From: Chionoecetes opilio
Taxonomy: Eukaryota > Arthropoda > Malacostraca > Decapoda > Majidae
Length of the DNA: 64,000 nt
Direction of reading: 5' to 3'
Assembly (NCBI GenBank): GCA_016584305.1
Contig: JACEEZ010023710.1
Coordinates: 85,402-149,401 of the forward strand
In this document: in pieces, positions 54,611-64,000 of the stretch
Position numbering within the stretch: position 1 is the stretch's first letter
How the letters are laid out: every line of letters begins with the position of its first letter
The notes under the pieces: generated by a model
Seen by the model: the letters and a program-made list of their open reading frames with translations, nothing else
What the model was told of the DNA's origin: nothing
Databases searched by the model: none
Position numbers and translations under genes: made by a program

Positions 54611-55650
54611 CTTCCCTTTATATGTTCGTATCTCTTCTCCTGTATTTCTTCTTAAAAATTTCCTTTATATATTGCTTCATTCTTAATATACAATCCAGTT
54701 TCTCCGGCATCCCTTCTTCTCTTCAACTCCTCTCTGAGATCCTTGTCTTTCTCTCGCTGCGCTCTTGTTAAGTCTGGCGCAATAATCACCCTTCTATACC
54801 TTCCATACTCTCTTACAAATACATTTGTAAATACATTTTAAATACACACAAATTTTAATGCCATGAATTAAATCATCAAGTTTCGAAAGTGTTCACTTAT
54901 TTAATTATAAAATCTCCAGAGGCACAAAATTATGAAATCTAAATTTCCAAACTTTCTTATATTTGCAGTATAAGTATGCATTCCTTTGAGAATTCTATAA
55001 ACCATCTACGACACTATGGAATCCACTCCCTGACAAAATGTTCGAGTTGCATTAATTTTATTATCATAAAAGTTTGCACAAACTTTCAACAATATGAAAT
55101 TTTTGGAGCTAAATACAGTATAGAAATGGCTGAAGGAAACACCGAATACTAGTGACTGATGAGAACAGAATCCCAGACATGCTAACGGTGTTTATCAGAC
55201 AGCAGGACAGGAACTGAACTTGTCGTTAGAGCTCTGCCCCCCTGTCCCGCGGCTCCCGCCAGCCCGTCACCACCCACCACCTTTGCTCCACCTCCCTCCT
55301 CCCCATTCCCCAATACCCTTGCTGCAGTAGATGCTATAGATATGAATATGATAAGAAATTAGTACCGAGAATTTGTTCTTTGGTCATTTTGTCAAAGGCA
55401 TTTCAGTTTAAATAAAGGCAGTTTATTATAATTAGTAAATGTTTGCCTTAAGAAGCAATCATGGAATCTAGGGTGGCATATACTGTTATTGGCAGAGCCA
55501 GAGAGTCCCATGAGGCTGAGCAGCATAAAGAAAGAGTTAGGAGTGGATGGGAATTCATGTGTGGAGTAAATTGTCTTTCTCGCAATAAGAGAACGTACGT
55601 ACTTTACATAAATATGAAATGCAGACCGAGCTTTCATGTTTTAACTTATT
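54611..55650. other. AT-rich sequence, no gene recognised
   Basis: Just beyond the 5' edge of the - strand LINE, with perhaps some of its untranslated region. Around 55200-55320 it becomes C-rich (CACCACCCACCACC) without a repeat unit. No exon recognised. Confidence 0.4.
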
Positions 55651-55670
55651 TTTTACGGGCTGTAGTAATA

Positions 55671-55999
55671 CGGGTACTCCGTAGTGTAGGGGTAGCACGC
55701 TCGGTTTACAACCGAGAAGTTCCGGGTTCGATCCCTGGGCGGAGCAGAAACAGTTGGGCTGTTTCCTTAAAACCCGAGCCCCTGTTCACCCAGCAGTGAA
55801 TGGGTACCGGGTGTTAGCCGGGGGTTTGTGACCCGCCTCCCGGGGTGCTGGCTTCGGCCAACACTATAAGCACTAGCAGACAGCTCTCTCTCCTCCAAGG
55901 AGGAGAGAGAGCTGTCTGGTTACAGTGGAGATCCATCTCAGCTGCGTCGATAACTGACAAAATTCTTAAAAAAAAAAAAAAAAAAAAAAATAGGAAAGA
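55671..55999 (+). mobile_element. tRNA-Val-like SINE with LINE-derived 3' tail
   Basis: The head (55674-55746) folds as a tRNA: CTCCG at the start pairs with CGGAG at the end, the anticodon arm is CTCGG-TTTACAA-CCGAG (anticodon TAC, Val), and box B is GGTTCGATCC. The middle contains CCCAGCAGTGAATGGGTACC. The last about 47 bases before poly-A are identical to the 3' end of the LINE at 42725-43245. Target duplication TTTTAYGGGCTGTAGWAATA at 55651-55670 and 56000-56019. Confidence 0.88.
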
Positions 56000-56021
56000 T
56001 TTTATGGGCTGTAGAAATATG

Positions 56022-59000
56022 AACGTTTTGGTTATGATTAATTTTATCACCCCTGCCATATCTCGCTTACTACCTTATGAAGGACTAATCTTTTGTCATG
56101 CATGTCTTCTACTAACCTTCAAACCTCTTGGCAAGCTGTTACTTTGGTCAAAATTATGGACAAAAATAATCTAATAAGAATAAACAAAGTGCAACTCCGA
56201 CGTCGCCATCAGCACAGTCCAGAGACTGCGGGCCAAGCCCTCCCTCACGGACAGCAGCCAGGCTAGGTTAGGTTTAGTTTAGCTTAGAATAAAGCTAAAC
56301 TAAACCTAACGTTAACCTAACCAAGCCTGTCTGCTGTTCGTAAGGGAGGGTTGGAAGAGGCGCCCGTCACACAGTCTGGACTGTGCTGATGGCGACGGCG
56401 GTGTTGCACTTATTCATTCTAATCAGATAATTTTTGTCCGTTATTTTGACCAAAGTAACAGCTTGCCAAGGGGTTTGAAGGTTAGTAGAAGACGTGTATG
56501 ACAAAAGATTAGTCCTTCATTACGAGCGAGCGCTCGCTCGCGAGTCCTCACTGGATACAGGATTTTTCTCAGAATCAAGCGGCAGACCCGACCCGGACCG
56601 TCACGCTTTTCAGGAGCTTATATCTTTGGAATCCCGCTTCCGATTGACAAGCGGTCTTCGCCATCTGATTCAATCCCTATTTGACTTGACATGTTTTATC
56701 TCATGTGAGGGGTCAGCGTGGCGCGTGCCACGTGAGGGGTGTCAGACAAAGTCATCTTGCTATAGCTGAGAAACGGCTGTACCGACTAAGTTGAAATTTG
56801 TGTGTGGTTTGAGACCACACACCTAGCAATGTCACACAGGTCAAACTCCGGGTGACGCTGCACGTGCGCACGTGCGGCGGGTTTCTACGGGCTCGCTCGT
56901 CCTTCGCCGATTAAGGCGTCTTACTGGTAAGGTAGTAAGCGAGATATGGCAGCATTGATAAAACTACCGTATTTGCCGGCGCATAAGACGCACCTCCGCA
57001 TAAGACGCACCCCTATTTTACAAGGAGGTTTTGAGAGAAAAAAATATTGGTGTTTTTGAGGGAAAACAAAAATTTCGTAATTTTCAAGTTATTAAAAAAA
57101 AAAAAAAAAAAAAAGGGATTTGTAGGGGAAAGCAAATGATTATGAGCATGTACCTAAATACAATATTCACTGCAGTGAATGTGAATAGAAAATTAACTAG
57201 TTAAAATGTAAAAGGAATGACAGGGTAACCAAAATCGGTCAAATATATTGCAGGATGCCCCTATGAATTGATATTCTCATATTTTGCTCCCTATGACATA
57301 TAGTTTAGATTTAACGTTGTAGGTATGCCTTTGTTGTTTTTTCTGCTATGGTTTGGGACCTTGTGGAAAATTTGCATAGATATTGGTATTATTTTGGTTG
57401 GGCTTTTCAAAAGTCCTAGGACTCTTACCTACAATCATCGTGTAGCTTTCTTCATTCAAGTATTTTGAACCCCATTTCCCATTGGTAATTGAATAATAAA
57501 ACCGAAAGTACCGAAAATCTACCGTTATTTCAGCCAGAAAGTTAAGTTGGGTTTAAAATCAGATTAGGTTAGGTTAGAGGTGGGGTTTGGTTAGTAACAG
57601 ATGATATAGAGAAAAAACGAAAATTACCAATAATATGGCGTGTGAATAGCGTAGCAATGTTTGTGGGGCAGACCTGGAGGGGCAGAATGCCCCCCCCCCC
57701 CCCCCACACACACACGTAAACAAACATTGATTTCGACAAAAACGGAACACAGATTAATTCAAAACACATCAAAACTATTCAGAAGACTAAGTTTGGCCTC
57801 GAAATCGGTGGTTGCCCAATAACAAAATTTTACGAAGACATTTAGATACACTGTAAGGTAACCATCTCTACCTTGTTGTTATTGTTGTAATTGTTTAAGG
57901 GCAATCGTTGTCGGGATCGACGATATTTGCCCTTTTTACACCTATGAATCTATCACAGTCGCGAGGGTTGATTAGTCTTCTTCAGAAGGAAAGCTACAGG
58001 TGAAGGCTGGTTCACGGGTCTGAAATCACGGTAGCGTTCCGTCAGCCGTGTCTTGTATTCACACTATTCGTCAAGGTTCCTCATTTTGGGCAGTTCCTCT
58101 CACCCTCTAAGCAGACATGGTGCCTCAGAGGCTATGGTTGAAAAAAAATTGCATTAATAGCACTTCGATATGTTGGATGAAGAAGAGGAGTTGAACTCTA
58201 AAAGACACTGTTTTGGGTACATAAAGTCTTGAGAAAACGACAAATATCAGCACGGAACAGTCTCATTACGTTAAATATTCTTCCCCAGAAACCGTTACGT
58301 GACAGGACGGTGATGTATTGGAGCCGTGACGGGGCGCACCGTTTAGTGTAACACGTCTATTTGTTTGAAGTATAAAATTTTCTAAACGAATGTGATGAGA
58401 CGGTGCCGTGTCACCATGATGGTATGGTGTGATTGGGCCTTGAGGCGGACGGTGTGCGCCGTGATGGTCTTGGTCTTGGTGTACCGGTAGAAGATTTTTG
58501 TCCCATCTACAGGTCCCGTTGCAACTTTTTATTAGCACTTTCATACGTTTCCTTATCCGGAAAAGTAAAGGGGTGAGGATTGAAGGGTCGAGGTGGTATA
58601 AAGGTCTATGCTTCTCCTATCTCACCTTGCTTACCACTGTAGCGGTGCTAACACACACACGCACATACACACCTGCATCGGCTTAGGCCACCCCCATATC
58701 TGGGGGCCAAGATTAGAGGGTGACCTGACGCTGACCTGAAATTGTCCTCGCCGACACAACTTGCAACACCAGCAGGTAATTCAGTCAGCCACAGGACACA
58801 AAAAAGATTTCAAAACGCCCCGCACTCTTGTCCGCACGTTGTACAATGACTCCCCTGTCAAATAAACTACAAAGCCACGACGCCCTTTCTCCATCCCTTT
58901 TATGTATAGACAGACTCCCCCAAAATCTACACCACCCTCTCACCGCTCACACTCCTTCAAATAAAAACTTTAACACGCTCTTTGTTTCAAATATTCCATT

Positions 59001-59611
59001 TATCAACAATACTCATTCCAGCGAAAATTCCAGCACCATTTTCTGCCTCCCTTCTATCATCTTCCAAACTGTTGTGTCCCAAATTTTTGGCCCTAGTCGA
59101 ATGCGGGTTAAAGCGACATCTAATATGCGGGATATTTGTCTTTTCCATGGGTGCGGGGAGGAGTCTGAGCGGTAATGACCCAAGGTGGATGCGCGGGAGG
59201 GCTTCGCCGAGTGAAGTATCCCAGGTGAAGCGGCAGACCTGAGATATCAGACGTTTTACATTGGAGAGCAGCAGCGGGGGGTGGATGATGTTTACATCTG
59301 ACACGGCCATCTTGGCAGCAACAATCGCTATCTTGTTGCCCCAGCTCATGTTTTCTCTTAAACTCCAACCTTTTCTTAGTATTATGCATCACTGTTGATA
59401 ACACAGTTACAAATTTGCGCTCAGTGGACTACTGCTCAACAAGATCACTCCAGACCCCCTTTGTAAAACACCACCGGCTGTTCTGCATTATCTGCCTGAC
59501 CTCTCATTCGCTAATATGGCCGCATTAGACGCAGGGTGAACTTTGCATTCCTTTTTTAGGGAAAAAACTGCGTCTTATGCACCGGCAAATACGGTAATCT
59601 TAACCAAAGTT
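56022..59611. repeat. Foldback structure split by later insertions
   Basis: The left arm (about 56022-56284) and right arm (from 56291) are inverted copies meeting at TTTAGCTTAGAATAAAGCTAAA. They share GACTAATCTTTTGTCATG, CCAAAGTAACAGCTTGCC and CAGCACAGTCCAGA. In the right arm about 400 bp (56523-56924, including CGAGCGAGCGCTCGCTCG) and the 2.6-kb TIR element are inserted. Arm homology resumes at TATGGC (56925-56964) and again at 59597-59611. Confidence 0.7.
56967..59594 (-). mobile_element. 2.6-kb TIR element, copy 2 (inverted relative to 18521)
   Basis: Ends CCGTATTTGCCGGCGCATAA and the inverse (ATGCACCGGCAAATACGG), TA on each side (56965-56966 and 59595-59596). Sequence is collinear with the reverse complement of 18521-21326 but lacks one arm of the hairpin and one arm of the 50-bp palindrome. 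No transposase recognised. Inserted into the foldback right arm. Confidence 0.8.
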
Positions 59612-60179
59612 TTTTATGGGCTGTAGTAATATGAGAAAATGATTGTTTTCAGCCCTTTCTCTATTGCAAAATTTAAGACAAGAATTATAACTGTTAGCAT
59701 TAGGTAATACATTTTTGTATTTACATAAGCTTTTCAAGTTTATTAATCTTTGATAATAATAGTCCATATATAAAAAGCGTTTTAGAATAGGGTAAAAGTG
59801 ATGATTTCTAGTAATAATTTTCAGGCTACTTAGAATAATAAATAGTCAAAGTTAAGTAACAAAATGGACCATCACAGTTCATGAATTTAGATTTTAGCAT
59901 CACACATTTTTTCTCACAAATTATTGTACCCAGACCATCTCAAAGAACTTATTTTCATCCATTCCATCATTCCTCTGCCTTTTTTTTGTGGGGGAGTTAT
60001 ATTTTTGGGTGTAGTGGGTGTATGTGTATGTGTGTAAGATGATGGTTGTTATTGTGGGTGTGGGTCACAGTGTTGAGTCGTGCAGGGGAGGTGTGGTTTT
60101 CACCCTTGGATAAGGTATGTACAGGGACAAGGTGTTGGTAGAGATGTAGATGAGATTCATTGATTATCTGTGATAACAT

Positions 60180-60310
60180 GAGAACTAATGGAAGGTGTTA
60201 TTCATAGGGTCCAAGGTAGCTGTGGAAAGACGGCTGGATGAACGGCTTGGATAAGGGTCCAAGGTAGCTGTGAAAAGACGGCTGGATGAGACGGCTGGAT
60301 GAGCCGTGGG
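60180..60310. repeat. Two to three short direct repeats of GGTCCAAGGTAGCTGTG
   Basis: AGGGTCCAAGGTAGCTGTG followed by AAAGACGGCTGGATGA occurs twice, plus an extra GACGGCTGGATGA. A short local tandem duplication inside the inverted-arm region. Confidence 0.75.
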
Positions 60311-61235
60311 GGGAACACCTGTGAACGCCTCTGTGTGAACACCAGGATTACAGCTAAGGATTAGTCTTATAGCTGGAGTGTGTGGACATTGATACTTGAC
60401 TCAGTAAATCAGTGACGGGAACTTTAGTTAATGATATAGGTTTAGAGAGTGTACATATGATTACGTTCGTGAGCACGAGCTGATACTCGCGTCGTGTCGA
60501 TGTGGTTAGCATTAAGCATATTATTAAGTGGAGAGATACGTTAATGATTTAGGTTAGGAAGGAGTTGGGAAGTAATTACTGGTGAATCAGTAAACAGACA
60601 ATATACTAAGATAAAGATAACGAGTTGTTATCTTTTACACCCATTAGTTCTGACATATTCTTTTAAATTTCTTATAACCTTTTTTTCCCACTTATTGGGG
60701 GTGGTGGCAGCATAATAGCCAGGATTGTGGAGCCCCTTGAATTAACGTCAAAGTAATAAACCTAAAAAGGGGGGGGGGGGGGGGGGGGCGCTACACTATT
60801 ACACACTTCATGGTGGCACTCAGATATACAGGCCCAGGATCTAACAGTTACTATGCTTTTAGTTGTGCCATATGACCTCTGATGTCTGGCGCATCTCCAC
60901 TTTTTGGCATTAAATCAATCAATTATGCTTTTAGTGTTGGTGCTTTGGTCTATATTAAGTTTGGTTGTGAGGTTTTTAACAGTCAAAGATGATTTTTTTT
61001 TTTTTTTATTATAAGTCTGGAGTGATTTTTTTTTCTTCATTTCATTTACTTTTTTTTCTTCTTTTTTTGGCAGTCTGAAAGTATTTTTCATCATTTTCAT
61101 CATCATCATTATTTTTTCACATTTTTTTCTTCAGTCTTTTAATTCAGTCTTTTAAGAGTTACAATTTAGTGGGTCATATTCCTCCAGATAGAACACTGCC
61201 TTGTCTTGTCATATCTTCCTGTCCTATGGCCAATG

Positions 61236-63335
61236 TTCTTACACCTACAGATTCACCCACTACACCCAAAATTACATCACCCACAGATAGCTACACCCTT
61301 CACCCACACCCACACCCACAGATAGCTACACCCTCCATCCACACCCACAGATAGCTACACCCCTCCATCCACACCCACAGATAGCTACACCCTTCACCCC
61401 ACCCACCGAAGCTACACCCTTCACCCACACCCACAGATAGCTTTCACCTCCACCACACCCACAGATAGCTACACCACTTCACCCACACCCACAGATAGCT
61501 ACCCCCCTCCCTCCCACCCACAGATAGCTACACCCTCCATCCACACCCACAGATAGCTAGACCCTTCACCCACACCCCAGATAGCTACACCCTCCATCCA
61601 CACCCACAGATAGCTACACCTCCATCCACACCCACGATAGCTACACCCTTCACCCACACCCACAGATAGCTACACCCTCCATCCACACCCACAGATAGCT
61701 ACACCCTCCATCCACCCACAGATAGTTAGGGCCCTTCACCCACACCCACAGATAGCTACACCCTCATCCCCCACCCACAGATAGCTACACCCTTCCCCAC
61801 ACCCACAGATAGCTACACCCTCCATCCAACCCCCCACAGTAGCTACACCCTTCACCCACACCCACAGATAGCTACACCCCCCATCCACACCCACAGATAG
61901 CTACACCCTTCACCCACACCCACAGATAGCTACACACCTCCATTCCCCACCCACAGTAGCTACCCCCCTTCACCCACCACCCACAGATAGCTACACCCTC
62001 CATCCACACCCACAGATAGCTACACCCTCCATCCACACCCACAGATAGCTACACCCTTCATCCACAACCCTTCACCCACACCCACAATAGCTACACCCTT
62101 CACCCACACCCACAGATAGCTACACCCTCCATCCACACCCACAGATAGCTACACCCTTTCACCCACCCACAGATAGCTACACCCTCCATCCAAAACCCAC
62201 GATAGCTACACCCTCCATCCACACCCACAGATAGCTACAACCCTCCATCCACACCCACAGATAGCTACACCCTCCATCCACACCCACAATAGCTACACCC
62301 TTCACCCACAGATAGCTACAACCCTCCATCCACACCCACAGATACGCTACAACCCTCCATCCACACCCACAGATAGCTAGACCCTTCACCCACACCCACA
62401 GATAGCTACACTCTCCATCCACACCCACAGATAGCTACCACCCTCCATCCACACCCACAGATAGCTAACCCTTCACCCACACCCCCCAGATAGCTACACC
62501 CTCCATCCACACCCACAGATAGCTACCCCTCCATCCACACACCAAAGTAGGGTAGACCCTTCACCCACACCCACAGATAGCTACACCCTCCATCCACACC
62601 CACAGATAGCTACACCCTTCACCCACACCCACAGATAAACTTTCACCCTCCATCCACACCACAGATAGCTACACCCTTTACCCACACCCACAGAATACTA
62701 CACCCTCCATCCACACCCCACAGATAGCTACACCCTTCACCCACAACCCACAGATAGCTACACCCTCCCTCCACACCCACAGATAGCTACCCCCCTTCAC
62801 CCACACCCACAGATAGCTTACACCCTTCACCCACACCCACAGATAGCTACACCCTCCATCCACACCCACAGATAGCTACACCTTCACCCACACCCACAGA
62901 TAGCACACCCTCCCTCCACACCCACAGATAGCTACACCCTTCACCCACACCCACAGATAGCTACACCCTCCATCCAACACCCCCAGATAGCTACAACCCT
63001 TCACCCACACCCACAAAATAGCTACCACCCTCCATCCACACCCACAGATAGCTACACCCTTCCCCCACACCCACAGATAGCTACAAACCTTTCATCCACA
63101 CCCACAGAAGCTACACCCTCCATCCACACCCACAGATAGCTACAACCTTTCATCCACACCCACAGATAGCTACACCCTCCATCCACACCCACAGATAGCT
63201 ACACCCTTTATCCACAAAACCACAGATACTACACCCTCCATCCACAACCCCCCAAAAGCTACACCCTTCACCCACACCCACAGATAGCTACACCCTTCAC
63301 CCACACCCACAGATAGCTACACCTTTCATCCACAC
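61236..63335 (-). repeat. 29-bp minisatellite, about 72 copies, degenerate
   Basis: The unit on the + strand reads CTACACCCTYCAYCCACACC followed by CACAGATAG. Two alternating forms, CTCCATCC and CTTCACCC, are mixed. Indels of one or a few bases are frequent, much more than in the other two arrays. Long frames are repeat translations. Confidence 0.95.
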
Positions 63336-63547
63336 CCACACCCATCATCTTACACACATACATACACTCACTACACCCAAAAATATAACTCCCACAAAAA
63401 CAAGCAGATGGAGTGATGGAATGGATGAAAACAAGTTCCTTTGAGATGGTTTGGGTACAAGAATTAGTGAGAAAAAATGTGTGAATTATATTTAGTGAAA
63501 AGTTTCGTAGGTTTACTGAAAAAAGATGAGTGAAAGTAGGTGTTTAA

Positions 63548-63747
63548 CCCTTTACCCCCCATTTTTTTTTTGCTATGAAAAATGTAGTTGTGAGCCATAA
63601 AATTAAGAAAAGTCACTTAATAAACCAAATTAGCCAGTGGACAAGGATACTAGATAGGTCATATCTATAAAATATTGCTTATTGTCACTAAATATCGTCT
63701 AATGGTACCCAAATTACAATGGAAATTACGCTCTGGGCCTCAAGGGG
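63548..63747 (+). mobile_element. TTAA-flanked MITE, family P, copy 3
   Basis: TTAA at 63544-63547 and 63748-63751. Ends CCCTTTACCCCCCA and GGGCCTCAAGGGG. The interior matches the copy at 27668-27871 closely (AATTAGCCAGTGGACAAGG, GTCTAATGGTACCCAAAT). Confidence 0.85.
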
Positions 63748-63751
63748 TTAA

Positions 63752-64000
63752 GTGGTAGAGAAAGACCGTTTTGAGGGTGTGTGGATCGGGTGAAGGAAAA
63801 TATACAACGTGCGATCAATAAGTTCCTATAGACTACATGTGTACTATAAAAATCAGACCATGTACTCTATTTAGATTCTGTTGCCATTCCCTCCACACAG
63901 TTCATTAGACTTCTTCTTATTCAAATGTGTTCAACTAAGGGTTTAATACCACACCTTGCATCCATTTCCTTATTTTTCAACTCTTTTAAATGTTTTTCAA
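63752..64000. other. Window edge, no feature seen
   Basis: AT-rich sequence without exon or repeat recognised. Confidence 0.4.

Larger units (their letters stand above)
59899..63486. repeat. Inverted arms of about 145 bp bracketing a minisatellite
   Basis: The left arm (59899-60045), with CACACATTTTTTCTCACAAA and GTTATATTTTTGGGTGTAGT, is mirrored by the right arm (63343-63486), with CTACACCCAAAAATATAAC and GTGAGAAAAAATGTGTG. The right arm abuts the 29-bp array. The left arm is separated from it by about 1.2 kb. The left arm's inner edge (GTGGGTGTGGGT) is array sequence in inverted orientation. Confidence 0.8.

Noticed and set aside
55674..55746. A functional tRNA-Val(TAC) gene
   Set aside because: It folds as a tRNA, but it is the head of a SINE with body, LINE tail, poly-A and target duplication.
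61236..63335. CRISPR-like array
   Set aside because: Contiguous tandem units with no spacers. Eukaryotic context.

Overview
Eukaryotic genomic DNA, most likely from a decapod crustacean and possibly a crab. I infer this from the gene structure (short conserved exons, GT-AG introns), the dense repeat load, and repeat tails I associate with decapods, such as the LINE tail TTACCTAGTTGTATTTACC and a CATAAGAA tail. Nothing here looks bacterial. Most long open frames are translations of tandem repeats.

Region 1 (1-26.4 kb) holds the 3' part of a type I diacylglycerol kinase gene on the + strand. Thirteen exons between 2115 and 24691 join in phase into 620 residues plus a stop. They give an EF-hand, two C1 zinc fingers, the DAGK catalytic domain and the accessory domain. 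The gene's 5' end, with the recoverin-like region and first EF-hand, lies before the window. Introns carry two large minisatellites (28 bp x about 87 and 26 bp x about 92), a CT tract and many transposon remnants.

Region 2 (26.4-43.5 kb) appears to be intergenic. It holds several TA- or TTAA-flanked inverted-repeat elements, fragments of at least four non-LTR retrotransposon families, microsatellites and featureless AT-rich DNA.

Region 3 (43.5-64 kb) holds a candidate exon (48802-49068) of a second + strand gene, a beta-1,3-galactosyltransferase-like (GT31) protein, with one frame break. A GC-rich segment ending in a strong donor near 43.73 kb could be its upstream exon. The rest is repeats: an old non-LTR element (50.6-54.6 kb, - strand), tRNA-derived SINEs, a foldback structure, a second copy of a 2.7-kb TIR element, and a 29-bp minisatellite bracketed by inverted arms.

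The most unusual signal is the 28-bp minisatellite at 5433-7870. It begins inside DGK exon 5 and repeats the exon's own 5' splice site about 87 times. Other points of note are the frame-broken GT31 exon, a SINE whose 3' tail is that of a LINE also present in the window, a two-armed versus one-armed hairpin in two copies of one transposon, and a LINE tail ending about 13 bases before a DGK splice acceptor.
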